Positions 1 through 15,100 of a stretch of 64,000 nucleotides of DNA are shown here, in pieces (positions within the stretch are counted from its first letter, which is position 1; each line of letters starts with the position of its first letter). The notes below the pieces were generated by a model, which was not told the origin of the DNA, searched no databases, and was given only the letters and a program-made list of their open reading frames with translations. Source of the stretch: Brachyhypopomus gauderio (Eukaryota; Chordata; Actinopteri; Gymnotiformes; Hypopomidae); the NCBI RefSeq assembly GCF_052324685.1, contig NC_135226.1:18521443-18585442 (forward strand). The letters are read 5' to 3'. Both the position numbers and the translations under genes were made by a program.

Positions 1-669
1 TGCCTCTGTGGGCGGGGACAGGAGGAAGTGAACAGGGGCCTCCCAGCACAGGCTGGTCCAGACCTTAATGTTCTGGGAGATGTGAAGATCTCTGTGCGGT
101 GAAATCGCTCGACTGTGCTAAATTAACTATTACACTGTCCATTTGAGTACAGCAATTTGAAACCCACAGAGTCAAAGGTCACCGTGGCCAGGTGCTGACT
201 CCGCACTGGCTGTTTACCTGGACCTGCTATTACCTGCTGAAGCTCAGTCACCAAGACAACATGCACTCCAGCGGTATGCACCATCTTCTGGAGCGACCCA
301 TAACTACGTGGTTATTAGTCGCTACCCACCAAAATGTATGAATAGGTCATGTACAATTGATTATTTCAAAATGTCTGGCTGGTGGTTGGCAGAATATTGT
401 TTAGGAGACGTTTTTGTGGGCATCATTAAAATTGTCATAATGAGCACCCACGCTCTCCGGGGGGCCCAGCCACCCAAGTCCCAATGTCAGTTCAGGGGCT
501 CCATGCTGGGGGGAGAGAACACACAGCGGTTGTAGGTTGACGATATTGTGCAATTTTCTGCTTGGATAAGGTTGGGAGGAAGCGCAATATGGCTAAGGAA
601 CCAGTTTAATTAAGCACCTGTACCTGCTGGCTTTAGCAGGCTTCCCCGGGGTAGGGGCGGCTGCCAGGG

Positions 670-700
<31 letters not shown>

Positions 701-1440
701 GAGAAGGAGACCTCTGGGCTTGTGCGCTAGCCCAGTGGAACTATGGGGGAGCCCCAGTGGGTTGTCTCCTGCCCCAGTCCTGCAGACCACCCAGCAGGCT
801 TGTAAGCTCCAGCCGGGTCAGGATAAAGATCTCCTCCAGGGCTTCTGTCCTACAAACTCGTGCGTTAATTGTTGCTTTCTCAGGCAAGCCATGGGATCTC
901 AGGTGGAGGCCCAGGTTGTGTGTGTGAGAAAGAGGGGAAAAACACAAAACAAACAAACAAACAGAACACAGTGTACTTTTGTGCTATGTTTAGATTTGTA
1001 TTCATTATATGAGCACGCCGGTGTGTGATGAGCTGTGGACATGGGACAGACTCTTGTACAAAGTGGAATCTGGGGGTTTCCAACAAAGAAACCAATATAT
1101 GTCTGCCAAGAAAGCTTTTCTGCCAGCTTCACTTAAGAGACAGGATCCACTTTCAGCCCAATCATGAGCAGTGATCTAATGGTACCAGAGAATGGACAAA
1201 GTAATGGGTCAGTGGTTTGACGTTTAGCATTGATTGAGGTCTCTCCTAATGGAAATGGGCCTAAGAAACACTACTGGTCTAGCGATGATTTGAGTATTAG
1301 ATGAGACACCACATACTGCAGTTTAAAAAAAACCAAACACACATTAAGACATTTATGACTATAGCATGAACAGTCACTGCAATCAAATTATCTGCACAAG
1401 TTGTCATGCGAATTTTGAATGTCTTTGGAATCGGACTCAC

Positions 1441-3514
1441 CTTATTGTGTCTTCAATAAGTCGATCTGAGCTGTAAGAAGAAAAAAGAAAGCACATGGAT
1501 AAGGGGGAGAAGGTAAAAACACGATGACTTCACGACGTCTGTCATCTCAGAGACAAGCAGAGGGAACAAGAACCGGGAAGAAACTTCACATTTTTGATTC
1601 TTCCTGTTACTGGACCATGACTTTTGATGAGTGATGACATTAACCCAGTGGCCTGCATGAGCCCAAACCTGACAAGTTTGCCTGTACTCCGTCAGAAAAC
1701 GAAAGATTATGTTAAAGCAAAAAGCAGCTCACTTATGTTAAAACACTCAGTCACTTTGTCTCAGGCTCAACTTTCACTTTTAAAAAGTCTTCAAGGCAAA
1801 CCTAATATTACCTAAACCATATTTTACCTTGATGAATGTAACTGAAAAAAATGTTCCAAAAGAGATGTATGCATCAACTTAGCTACCTATTGCTAACCAA
1901 ACTCAAATTTCTTCCAAGTCTACTGTGAAGAGAGTAAACTGGCAGCCCAGATGTTTGACTCTACATGGGATCCTCAGCACCATGCCAGTGTCATTCCTCC
2001 TTTCTGAGAAAGAGCTATGGAAGCAAGAAATGAAATACGGCACTGGCTCAAAACGACGCCCTTCGTCATTTTAGATGACAAAAATTTCAGGGGCAGCAAG
2101 ATTAGGAAGGGGGTTGAATGGAGGGGGGGGAAAAAAAACGTTTCCCAGACAAATGGCCTTCGCCTCGCTTGAGGGCTCAGATTTTGATTACACACGCTAA
2201 AACGAGATCGCAAATTCTACCCCCAACGCCTGTGCGCTGGCCGTTTCTCTAGAGCGGAGCGGGCGGAGGACGTGTCTGAGTGACAGTGCTCAGTGACAGC
2301 AGATGGAGAGTGTGGTCTGATGGGCTCAGTCACTTTCCCAGAGGTATGAGGGACACAAATCCACACGCAAACACGGACCGGGGCTCCATGGGAGGAAATG
2401 CCAGAGCTTCCCAGAGAAAGACTTGAACTTCATTAATCAGCCAAAAAGCTGTCATCCAAACAAATTGGAGCTATTACTGACCAATCAAATGGGTAGAAGT
2501 GAACCCCAGCAGCCATGAGCCTACTCAACTAATGATTATAAATTGAGCCTTAAAATCCTGCTGACAAAGCATCTTTCTCAGGATCCAGTACATCTTAAAC
2601 CAGTAAAAATAAATAATTAAATTAATAAAAGAATAAATATAAAGATAATGATGACAAACAAGTTGTCACTAACCCTAAAACTACAGTAAATTTGTGCCAC
2701 TACAATACAATTAAAAAGAATATCAACATGTAATAGTAATACACAAGTAGTGTGAACGATACCACCAAATTCCCCCATCCCCCCCCCCCCCCTCCCCCCC
2801 CACCCTTGGGTTAAAGAACACTTCCTCATGGAAGCTGTTGGCTAGGCCCAATATTTCTTGAATTAAGAACTTTATAGTGCATGCAACAGCAAAGCCCGTC
2901 TGTCAGACAGTACAATCAGATGCAAATGTGTATGGTAGAAATTGCCCCCTTTGATAATGAGTTATTAAGATCAATATATGGTTAATAACTTTGAAAGGTC
3001 TGTGTAGGAAGGAGGGGCTAAGACATTTACGGCATTTGGCAGACGCCCTTATCCAGAGCGACTTACATTTTTATCTCATTTTTTATACAAGTGAGCAATT
3101 GAGGGTTAAGGGCCTTGCTCAGGGGCACCTCAGTCATGGCCTCAGGTCTGGGAATCGAACCCACAACCCTCCGGTCACAAGACCAGTTCACTAACCACCA
3201 GGCCATGACTGCCCTCATGACTCAACTCTATTCAGGCTGAGATCACCAATGTCTTCCAAACTGTACAAGGAAATATGCTTGTGTCTCAGAGAACTACGTG
3301 AGAGGCATCTGATGGGCCCGTGGATACACTTGTGCTTTCCTTCCTGCCTTAGAAAACCTAGGAACAAAACCACACTGAAAATATACACACACACACAGAT
3401 GCACACTGCATAGTGAGTCATCTCCTTGAGACTTTGGTTTCAGTTAGTTCTCTTCAAAACCAGCACTCAGCATTTCATTCCCAATTGGGATCGATGATGT
3501 TTGAGAGAAAGGAA

Positions 3515-3561
<47 letters not shown>

Positions 3562-6500
3562 CAAAGTCATTACTGCAGTATCCCTTTAGCAAAGACACAG
3601 TATTTACAAATTCTGTTTAAACATTGCCAGACATTCCGTATTCCTGAAGAGACAGTACCTTCTAAAAATCACCAAGTAGGCATAAAAGTGTAAAATTCTC
3701 TCCAGGAAATTTCCACAGACAGAGATGGAACATTAACCTTATCTTAATCTTATCCTGTGCAAGTATGTTTGATGAGGTTACAAGACAGCTCTACTCTGTG
3801 AAAATGGCTGACACTTCATCAGAGCACATTCTGACAAAGGCAACAGCAATAGCTGGTGTGGAGAGAGAGCCTGTTCTTATTCCCTATCTCACATCAGTGG
3901 ACATCTGTTCGAGTCGCAAGAAAGACCGAAACTCCGCAGGGCGTCCGTCAGTGCGGACGCTCGTTAATCTGTCCAGCGTAGGGGGGCCCAGAGGCAGACA
4001 GCATCAATCGCTGCACTTGGGAGACGAGCACTCTGATTCATGCCGTTTTATAGGGAGAGATGTGACCAAGGCGAGAGATGTACTGGACTCTTCTATCAGC
4101 TCGGAGCAGGAGAGACAGACACAATGTCGGGCGCTGGCGCTGTGTGTTCGGGAGAGTGCGGAGACAGCGGTTTCTCCGGCGGTGAAAAGCATGCCTCAGA
4201 TTGGCGGTATGAGCTGCAGTAGACATTAAGTCGGTCATTAGCAGAATGCTAACTCAACCATCAGAGTCACTCACGCCTGCGGCTACCCCCCGGGTGCTCA
4301 GGCCTAGCTGGAGACGCAGTTTACACTGGGACACAAACAGACAGATCTTTAAACCCACAGCTCATTAGAACACGCTTGAAGCTAGTCATCGTTCCTTCAG
4401 TGTGAGGCAGGATTCAGTGTTCTGCTGCTACAGGACCTGCTGGGGGGGGTACCTGGTACCATGTCCCATGGAGTTCGACAGCTCCCGCTCTGTCTGAGGC
4501 CTTGAACCACAGACAGCGGGTCACGGATCCTATAGGCCTACAGGAACAGGAATTCACTTAAGATGAGTCAGGCCAGCTAGCTTCTGGACTTCTGTCTGAC
4601 TTCAGTCATCCAGCCTGCAACGATACAGCAAGCAGGGGTGGCCTAAAAGCTCAACAGATCGAGATTTCATACAGAAACTGGACATCTCAAACCAGAGACA
4701 AACAACAGAACTGAATCACGTAGATCAGACGATGCGCTAACAGGAATGTGTGCTAACGGGTGGTGTGGCGTTCCCGGATAGTGAAGGCAGCTGTAGCAGC
4801 GGTGAAATACTCTAGCAGGTGACGCCAAAAGTCTGACTGTTGCAGTAATTTGAAGGTCACAGTTTTTCCATAAAACAGCCTTCATAACCTTGTGGTTCCA
4901 TTTACAAAACAATGTAAATGGTGATTTTGTCCCTCATGACTCTGTGACACGTGTGGCTCCGCCCTCCTCCTCGTCTGATTGTGCTTAAGCTCCGCCTTTG
5001 CTTTTGGTTTCCGTTGTATGCCACGCCTCTGGACTTTTCTTTCCGTTAGCTGTGTTTATATTTTGTCATTAGTTTGGTGTGGGTTGTCATTTTGGGATTT
5101 AGTTTTTTGTTCGTTTTAATAAACCTTGTGTACTCCTACACACGTGTCTTGGCCACGGCTTCTCATTAATACACTCTGCAAGACAGGCCAGACTCACTGA
5201 TGAATCTTACCAAGCTTACCCGTACACTGACCATTCAAAATTACAGACACTGCCACTATTTCTTGATTTAATATTTTTGAATGTCTGCTTCTTTACAGAC
5301 ACCACCATTTGTTTAGCATTCACCTGCTTATGGGGACTACAGACTATCCAAGTGTGTACCTGCGACATCTTAGGTGGGTGGAGGGGGGGGGGGGGGGGGG
5401 GGGGGATATGAAATTCTATGTTCTATGAGTGTTTGACACAAGAACAAACATGCCCGTCTACTCACAACCAACGTCCAATATCCGCTCGACGACACAAATG
5501 TAATCTCTAGCGTGTTCTCCTCCACCACCAAGTCTTCACTCGTCTCTTCCTCCATCACAAGCCTACGTCGAGCTACGACGGGAGAAGAATCTCGCCAGCT
5601 CATCAGAAAATCCCGCCCGTCCGCCACAGGGAAGCCCGTGCGGGGAGATTTATGTTCCAGCTCGACAGGGTTGACAGAAGGGGGGGGGGGGGGGGGGGGG
5701 GGGGGAGGTGGCCCACACCAGACTGCAATGCTCCATCTGCTGCACCAACGCTACACAACTCCTCCTTAATCTCCAGCCTCTCCATCGTCCCTCAAACGTG
5801 TGTTTATTTCTACGACTCGTAAACCCAAAGACAAAGTAGACCTGGTCACACTGCACGGATGTCAGAATTAAGACGGATGTCTAGCGAATTAACATGAGAC
5901 ATTTTGACGCATCTATAAGAAGGATCCCCGATACTCAAGCAGTTCATTCTAAAAAAAAAAAAAGGTTAACAGGCTTCTCGGCTGGGGTGTATTACTACGG
6001 AAGTGGCAAAGTTTCCTATCCGTGATGTTTGCAGGACATTGTCACTTCCTCTGTGGGACACTTTCACACCTCAACAGGGAGACGGCGACAGGAGGCTGTG
6101 AGCTATGATGGAAAAGCAGGTGTGTTTGGCACGGACTGCCAACAGGGTGAATGTTCCCGTCTCTCGTTTCAAAACGTTTGGTCTGAGTAGCGTGCAACAA
6201 ATCCAAGGGTGTTCGTTGCCCTCTAAAAGTAACTAGTAAGAGGGATTTGATTTGATTACATGAGCTAAAACCCTAAACCTCTGTTCCTACTGGAGCCACT
6301 TCAACTGGCCTGTAACGCTCCTTTCTGCACGCAGTAAAGAGACAGTTCAAACAGCACAGCAGAAATATTTTAGATCAGCACAATATTGAGATGACAATCG
6401 GGTCCTGCTGATACCATTACATGGAAAAATAACTATATTACATTCAAATGCCCTCATAGAAGCCTACATTTAAGGAAGTGACTTAAGTTAAATAAAGAAA

Positions 6501-9500
6501 ATATAATGAAGATTTTGAACAAGATCGACATGAAAGTGCTTTAATGGAATTGGGTAGGTAAACACAAATCTAAGCATACCAAGACACCCCCCCCCCCCAT
6601 GGCCACTAAACGTATTGTGCAGGAGCATTAGAGTTAAATTACTATAGCAATATATAAATACTGAATGAATAATGAACAGACATTTTGGCAAATCAATCTT
6701 ATGTGTAAAAAAAGAGAGAGTAAGGGAGTCATGGTGATATAAGGGGGAAGATTAATCTATGGCACAGGCACCACAGCATATGCTCAGCACGCAGCCATAC
6801 ACAGCACTGACATCCGTCTCTGTGCTCCAGACTGCCACCCACACGCCAGTCCTGAACGACTTTGAGAGACTTCCTCTTGGCTTCGAGCGTGCCTTGTGTG
6901 TATGGAAGGACAGCAGACGGGCCGTGGCTCACGCCAACGCACACACGGAGACCCTTCACCTCTAGACCTCCTCAACGGTGAGTAAAAACCAAGCCTGACT
7001 GCTCCCATGGTGTCTGAGATCTGTGCCATGAGATTGAGGGGGGGGGGGGAGAACCACACTCAGCACAATTCAGGAATTAGTGCAATGCAATGAGAACTGG
7101 GACCCTTGGGAACGTGCCAGTCAGCAAATATCAACATGCTACGAAAACTACCCATCAAAGAGCGCTAAAAATACGGAATACCTAGTACCTGTTCTGATAG
7201 CCCATCTCCAGTCCTTCTGACATGACGGCATATCCTAAGACATGGCATAGATTCTATATCATGTGACCGTCACCGGTTTATTCTAAGCATGTAGGTGGCT
7301 CACCTGCAAGAAAACAGGTTCTAGCAGTGAAAAAGTAATTTCTAGAACACCTACACTTATACATGTTTAATGGGACTCCAAGATGCTTTTACAAGCGGCC
7401 ACGGTGACTGCGCTGAATCCCACATCAGCCTTGCAAGTGTGGGACAGGAAGGAACACCCCCCCCCCCCCCCCCCCCCAAAAAAGAACCAAGTATTCTCAC
7501 TGCTCATCACCATCAAATTGGCGATGGGAACATTATACAAGGCGATTTCAGCGGTGGTCCACAGGACAACACTTCTGGTATTTCCATCTCACTCACCGTG
7601 AGGAAAGAATCGCAATGTACCGTTTGTCTCAAACCTGTCTCGGCCGAACAGTGAAATCAGCTTCCATTTTGCAACAAGCTGTAATCACCGCAAGTGCAGC
7701 CATCACTGTAGTCCCATGTCTAATGGACTCCGGGGCTAGAATACATTAGTAATAAGGTCCGATTTCAGACAGACAAAATCCTGTAGAACTCTCACCTACT
7801 CACATGTGCATCAAATGTGGATCTGAAACCAACAGTGCAGGACTTGCTGAAGAGAAGGCCTCAGTAAATGTACTCCTCCGTTTGAAGAGGAAATTATCAT
7901 CTAGCTTGATAGGTTGCTCAGTTTGTTTTTCAGAAACCTGGCGCCTGCATCCAGAAGGAGGAGAGATGAGGGAAACGTGCAACTTCAAGGCTCGATCAGA
8001 CAGAAGACCACAGGTGGCACCGCACGATGCCTGGCGTCTTCAAAGCGCTCCAGTGAGAACCGAACTGAGGTTAAGGGGAAGTGATTATGAAGAGGAATGA
8101 TGTAACCTACGCGTTCACAGTACCAGAAGTGCACGAGCTCAAGAATAAAAACTCTTATTTACCAAGGGACATAAAAACAAAGCAAAACAATCTAGCGATT
8201 ACTCAGATTTTTTGGGTTTCCCAGTACATTCCCAAATGGGAATCACAACAGTCCTTTGATGACGCTGGCGGTGTTGAGCAGGGGGCCTGAGCACTTTCAG
8301 GCAGTCTAAGCTCCAGTAATGAGTTTTTATCAGTATTTTTTTCCCTCTCTTCACAACTTCCCCTATTTAATTGAGTAACCACCAGTAATGGCTTCTCATC
8401 CAGCTCACCTCTCCTCCTCCTCCTCCTCCTCCTCGTCTCCTGCCGAGTGCCGTCAGCAGGGGTTTGTTGCAGTTAATGTCTTTAAATGGCATTTCTGATG
8501 ACATTATGTTCAATTACTGTTTACCCAATGATGGGCTCAGTTACTAATGCCAGAGGCCACTTCCTCTTAGAGAGAGCTGGTTTAGAAGAGCAGGGTGGGG
8601 ATTACGGCTGGGTGGTGTTTGCCTAACTGGCATAAGAATGACAAAAGGGAATGACATTCATCACAAATTAACATGAGAACATTGTTTTGCGTTTTGTTTT
8701 TTTTAACAAAATGTCACAATTATTCAACAACAGTCACTAAAGTGTGTATTCAATTTTTTAGCTAATATTTTTAAACTTAAACATGGTCATGGGGGAAAAA
8801 ACCCATTTATCACCACTGTCATTAACTGGTTTCTGTACTGGAGAGATACACTACATTACTTGTATTTTGTATAAAACATTATTTAAACATTATTTTGAAA
8901 TGCTGACATGAATTAAGGCTAGTCTAAATTAAACATAATTGTATATTTCAATGAACATGTTAAAATAGAGGGGAAACCCATAAAAGGGAAAATGACACTG
9001 GATTTTTTTTGGAAGATCTCAACACCTGACACTTAAAATACATATTTAACATTTCAACGGCCGAAGGTAATCTGAGTATTTAATAAATATGTTTTTCTAT
9101 GTTATAGCAAAGAAACTGAACGTATAGCAGGGCGTGTCCTGATTGGCGAGGGGGGTGTGTCCTGACCATATTCATGGTTGTGAAAATCCCCAACACTGGC
9201 CACAAAATCTGACTTTGTTAAATCTGTCTTTTCCCATGAAATGTCCAACATTTTGTGAAATGCAGTAACACCTTTCCTATATCCATATACAAGTCAAAAG
9301 CTCATCATGGAATTTTATTGCGGCGCCATTTTTGGGATTCGTTTTAATCGCCAATCACTAGACAAACCTGCCCTATTGATGCATTTAATAAGTATACGCC
9401 AAGTTACTCAAAACACACCAGTGAGGATGACATGGCGGTCAGTGTGCTAGAATGAGGGCATCGATCAGAGCGTTTCTGCCCCCCTAAGTGACGTGTGTTA

Positions 9501-12141
9501 ATGTCACTGCTGTACTTGTTACTGCAAACAGTCACTGCTGCCACACAAGACTCCAGTGGGCGGTGGTGATTGAAGAAAGGTGAAGCAGACAGCCAGGTGC
9601 AGGATGAGGTCACATCTGTAAACCATTGTAGAGGCAACACAGCACACACTCGCTAAGCAGTCGCCCAAGATTAACATCCATTCGGCGCTGGCTGCCTTCA
9701 CTACACTAACAACCTCTACAATTCCACAGCCACACCACAGGTTTCCCAATTGGCCAAATGACCTCCAAGCAGTTAGCAAGCCCCAGAGAACCTGTCTGTA
9801 ATTAATGGGCTTGAGATAAGAAAGTAAACCCCCCCCCCCCCCCCCTCCCGCTTGGTTTAAGATTAACTGGGAGTGGGGGCACTCAAGTAAATTCACATTA
9901 AATTTGCTTGAAGTCCGATGTATTTAGTGTAGCTTTGGCTGGAACGGAGTAACATATGTGTTTTTGCAACCACTTTGCCATCTACATGAGTTGGAGAACA
10001 TAAAATTCTCTGTGGACAGAGAGAATGCCACACGACAACTCTTGGGGGGGGAAGAATAGTTGATAGAGTATGTACACACACCGTAGCACCAATTCAATCA
10101 GATTTCATTTGAGGTAGCAATGAATTACCCTTGGTCCTAAACTGCATGCTTAAAATATGCTTGTGTAAGTGCTGGAATGTGCTGACAGGCTGCCGCCTTC
10201 TTTCACCTGGCAAACTGATTAACTGCAGCTTTGCTCCCGAAACAAGTGAGGGAGAGTGCACACGCTGCCAAAAATCACCAAGACCCGTGAGTTCTGTTTA
10301 CAGCACTTTAGAATAAATAACCTCTGTGAATTTCACAGTGAGGTTCAGCTGCCCTTTTACAGTAGAAAATCTGAGCGGAAGCGTCCTCGGTCAGTTAAAG
10401 CACGCGGGATAACGATGACTTGGCAAAAGTGAAGCGCCCATTGTAAGTCAACAGAGGGGGCCGGGCCTTGATGGAGTGCGATGCATGAGGACGTCCCTCA
10501 TAGAGGTAACCTTTCAGTGAGAACTACTCCACGCTGAAGCTATTACAGAGACGGCCACTGTGAGTGCCTCATCGAGCAGCGTGAGCCTAACTGATGAATG
10601 AGGTTCTGCTGTTGGTCCAGACCAAAGACGTACCGTGAAGCTACCTCACTCCGCCCTATACAGAACCAGAGGTCCAAGGACCAGCGACCAAGAGTCAAGG
10701 GCAGTGATTCAATTAAAGAAACGTTCAAACATCTACCACGGCTAAGGTGACAATAATTTTAATAATAACAAGCTATACTCTTGTAACTTTTAAAAGGTTT
10801 AGAAATCGGTTAGCCAATTTATTTCCAGCTACAGGATGCTGAGAACGTTTGCTTGTTTCGTACAAACTATATTTATATATTGTAAAGCGTCACTTAATAA
10901 ATTACATATGACGAGTGCTTAAAGTGCGTGGCTCCATTCCCAAGACTTTTATACCTTACCATCTCAACAAACTTTTCAATCAGTTTTAATTTGCTTGTTT
11001 AAGCACATTTATATGCAGTTTAACGCTAATGCATTTAAGTGCAACCTGCCAAACGGTGCAGCCCTTCACAGCAAACTTCACTGCACAATCCCAGAACTTC
11101 AGAAGAGTTTTTTTTTAAAGGGAAAGGCCTTACTTTCTTAGGTGCTCGTGCTCCTTGAGGAAAAGCTCCGTTCGCCTGTTGTTTACTCCTGAGCCACTTT
11201 TATACGTTCTGGTAAACAAAAACAAACAAACATGGCATTTAGCAACACAATAACAAATGTTTTAAGTGTGAGCTATCGCACCCTTTTCCCCTAACTCAGT
11301 CGCTACACATTCAAATGCTTACACATTCACTTTCTATGCAAATGCCTCATAGGGAACATTCATCTTGTATTTCAAGGGTGAGGCAAAATCATTAATTCAC
11401 TGAATCAGGACATCAATAAAGAACACCTGGTTATTGCATCAATCACATAATGGGGATGCACCTTGAAAATGGGTTCAATTAATATCATTTTAATCAGACA
11501 TGGCAGATACGGTAATAACTGCCTGTCGTCCTACGAGTACCAGGATCCCGTGTGGTACGTCGTCACAAAAGTGACTACGGATGGAAGAGAGTCTGGAGGC
11601 AAACAGGGCGGCACGGGCGAAAAGTTCACTCTTCAAACTCACAGAGGGCACGTCGTAGCGAAGCTTATTAATCACAGCTGAAGACGGGCTGCGTTGGGAC
11701 CGGGCCTCTCTTCACCCTGCTGGTTGTTTGCTGCACAATGCCAGCTCTCCCACAGAAAGCATTTAGTGTGAATAATGAATGAATGCAGTGGTGGGAAAGA
11801 CAAAAGAAATGCCCCCCTCTCCCTGTGTTACAATGGCCCACAGCCTACGCTCACCGCTTTATTGCCCACACAAATTAAGGTCAACTTCCACTTCTAAGGA
11901 GTGAAACACATGCTGGATGTGAGTGATTTGAGGCTGTCTGCAGTGGCCAAACTGCCGGTCATAAAACATCGGCCGAGCCTGGAGCCACTACAGCCACCAT
12001 GAAGAACGGCCATCGCACTGGTCAGTACGGGAACGCGGACCGTACACCAGCCTAATCAAATGTTACGTCTTATCCAAGGGAAAGAGCAGAGGGCCAGACA
12101 GCCAATACGATTACTCACACAACTCAGGGTACAGAGGTATA

Positions 12142-12180
<39 letters not shown>

Positions 12181-15100
12181 GTCTCTGCAGTGCAGATCGA
12201 TGGGGGTAAGGCGACAGGAGAAGCAGATAGACAAAGAACAAAGAGACAGCAGAAACGTCTGGCTAATCACTACTGTTCTTGTGCTGAAACCAGAAACTCT
12301 GCAGTCATACTCGAGGAAAATGGCCGGGTGTAAGGAGGGTGTAAACAGTGATGATGTGTGCCACCTGCAGCCACTGGTGTGTTTTATTTTTTTATTTTTT
12401 TAAACAGATGAATCTGTGCTGACACCTTGTGGCCAAAACACTATAAAAACACATCAGTGCATACTGGCACATGCACACAAGCACACCTACACATCACAGA
12501 CATTATGGGAATGGTGCACCGAAACCACAATATCAACGGTCTTCTACCAAAGATTAGATCAAGTAGCCAAAACAAAGGAAGAAACAAAATGACCAAACCT
12601 CACAGCCTTCAGGGTAAATAGCATTACAAAAAACCAGGATTGGCTATAAACGCATCTCTTAAAGCTCATCACAGTGGACGATTCTCCAACCAGCACTCAG
12701 TGCAATAAACCTGTAAGCAATTTAGTGATACTTAGTGCTGATGCTAGGAGACGATCCGCCAGTTTCTTAATGACTCAAAATATGGCAGCAGGTTCTGAAC
12801 CCTCTGGCCTCCTAAGCACTTATAACTCACAATTCACCTCAAGCTGTTATTTTAACCCTCACTTCACTCCCTGAGAATCCTTACGCTGACTAGCCAAGAA
12901 TTCAAAAGATCGTTCCCTCACATAACAGGGTGGGGGGCTGAACTCGATGGCTACACTGAGGGCCTGCAGTGTATGTGAAATGAAGCAATGACAGGAGTCA
13001 TGTATGGAGGTAAATGTGAGTCACAATCAACAGTGACACACACACACAAAGTGAATCATTAGAAGGACTCAGAAGATTTATGTTTCTAGATGACAATTAC
13101 TGCCATTACGGGGTGATTAATGGGCATTGTGAGGATCTTCTGACGAATACGGTTTTTAGCTCGTGCGGGAAACTTGGGGCGGGGGAGACATGAGAGCTGA
13201 ATGTGCCTGCTGCATGATGACGAACGCATGGCACATTTATGAGCAGGCAGCTGTAGACACCTAACGACTGTTAAGATGTTAACATTATCACTCACTCGAT
13301 GTCTTTCCTGACGGACCCAAGGAGATCCTCTCTTTCTCGCACTGCTAAGAAGTTGGATTTTGTTTTGTGAAACTCGTGTGTGTAATCCTAGGAGAAAGAA
13401 GAAAACAGAATAAAGACTTAAAGAATTAACATTAACATCTTAAAACAAATTAAACCAATATTACAAGCAATATTCCTGTAAATGGTGAGTGTAGGACAGC
13501 AAATATATATTAATGTGTAAAAATGTAGTTCATCATACACACTCTGCATCACATGACAGCTTTTCCAATGTTTGCCAAGAAACTGTATTAAAGAATTACT
13601 AAATGTGCAAAACACTTGATGTAGAAGTTAATGACATAATGGGCCGACATCACGCGAGCTCTGTTACCATGGTGACTGTTTCAGCATGCGACATTAATGG
13701 TCGTTATATACGGACACTGTATATTTGGTCTAAATGTCTACTTTTAAATCTGTGCTAAACATGCAGCTTTATGTATTTGTCAGTGTTCTACAAATACAAT
13801 GAAGATATACTTCAGAAAGAATATTTGAGAGAGACAGACAGAGAGAGCGCATCACTACACTTGCCCACATAGACAGAAGTACACATCAAACAAACACAAT
13901 GGCTGAAAGAGTCACAGAAGACAGGACCAATCACGTTGATGCACAGGGGTTGACTCGTTGCTAGTCTGTTACCTGCAGTATGTCTCTGTGCCTCTGGAGG
14001 GTGTGCATCAGGGCAGCGTTGAGCGACGTCACACCAGGAGTGCTAGCATACTCTGCCATCTTATCATTTACCCCCGTAAGCTAGAACATACAGTAGCATG
14101 GTCAGCTTACATTTAAAGCCATTTAAACACAAAACAAAGCCAAACAAACACAAAAAGAACAAGTTACTGAACCTGAAAAAAAATACAAAATGTATTTTTA
14201 TTCATCACAGCCATAAAGACACATATATCCTTCCAGCCATTGGCTACCCAGCAGGGACAATGGGCTGTCCATGAGAAACACTGGAAGATTCAGAGACTAG
14301 AAAACTCATGACAATGCATACAAGACCAGTAAGTCCAGTATCCACGGCTTTACTTCAGCTGGAACGAGAGGACAAAGTCCCTTGAAAGGGGAAAATCCAT
14401 CATCTTTGAAGAGCATACACAGGCCCTGAACAGGATACGACAACAATGCCTCAGACATGCATGGCTTGGGTCACCCAGACATGACGGAGCAAGCCTCCCC
14501 CACGGAATGTACCACTTAGACAACAGAGGGGGCTAAAATAAGACAATCTTCAATCTGGGAAAGGCAAAACACAGCACAGAGCAAATAATCATGTGGCAGG
14601 AGAAGAGCAAAGCTCCAAGCACAAGGTTTATTGATGTTGGGGTGATACCAGACAACACACAAGCGGCACTTGAGACAATCCAACAGCTAGTCGCATGACC
14701 AACCAATCAAAAAAAAAAAAAAAAAAAGGGGGGGGGGGGGGGGGGGGAGAGAGACAAAGAAACACACATTCCCTGAATCTCTCAGTCAAAAGGATCTAGC
14801 AACCAGTATCTCACCCTTTCTCCCTTTCACAGTATACTCTTTCTAGGAGAAGTTATATCCTCACATGAACTCTTCTACCACTTCTAATCTGATGACACTG
14901 AACTTTGGTATCTTAGGACATAGACCTTGGTATACCTGTCTGACAACCCATCACGGGTAAACGCCCACGCCTCAATAATCTCTTCTGTACTAGCGCCCGT
15001 GTGTTGAGTGTATATCTTGCTGCCTTTAGCAAGATCTCAAGCGAATTAAGATCTCAAGAGACAAAAGATCAAGGGGAAAACTCCAGCTTCCTTGTGCGTA

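Noticed and set aside
1-1440. Remaining gosr1 exons (SNARE core and anchor)
   Set aside because: I looked for sequence encoding the conserved ATKENM and the C-terminal hydrophobic anchor on the minus strand and found none, so they must lie left of the window.
3022-3214. tRNA gene suggested by A and B box motifs
   Set aside because: The head is followed by the standard SINE body and tail, and no clean cloverleaf is evident.
3765-4229. 154-codon plus-strand frame in gosr1 intron 6
   Set aside because: It has no recognisable domain, splice context or homologous motif. A frame this long can arise by chance in a GC-balanced intron.
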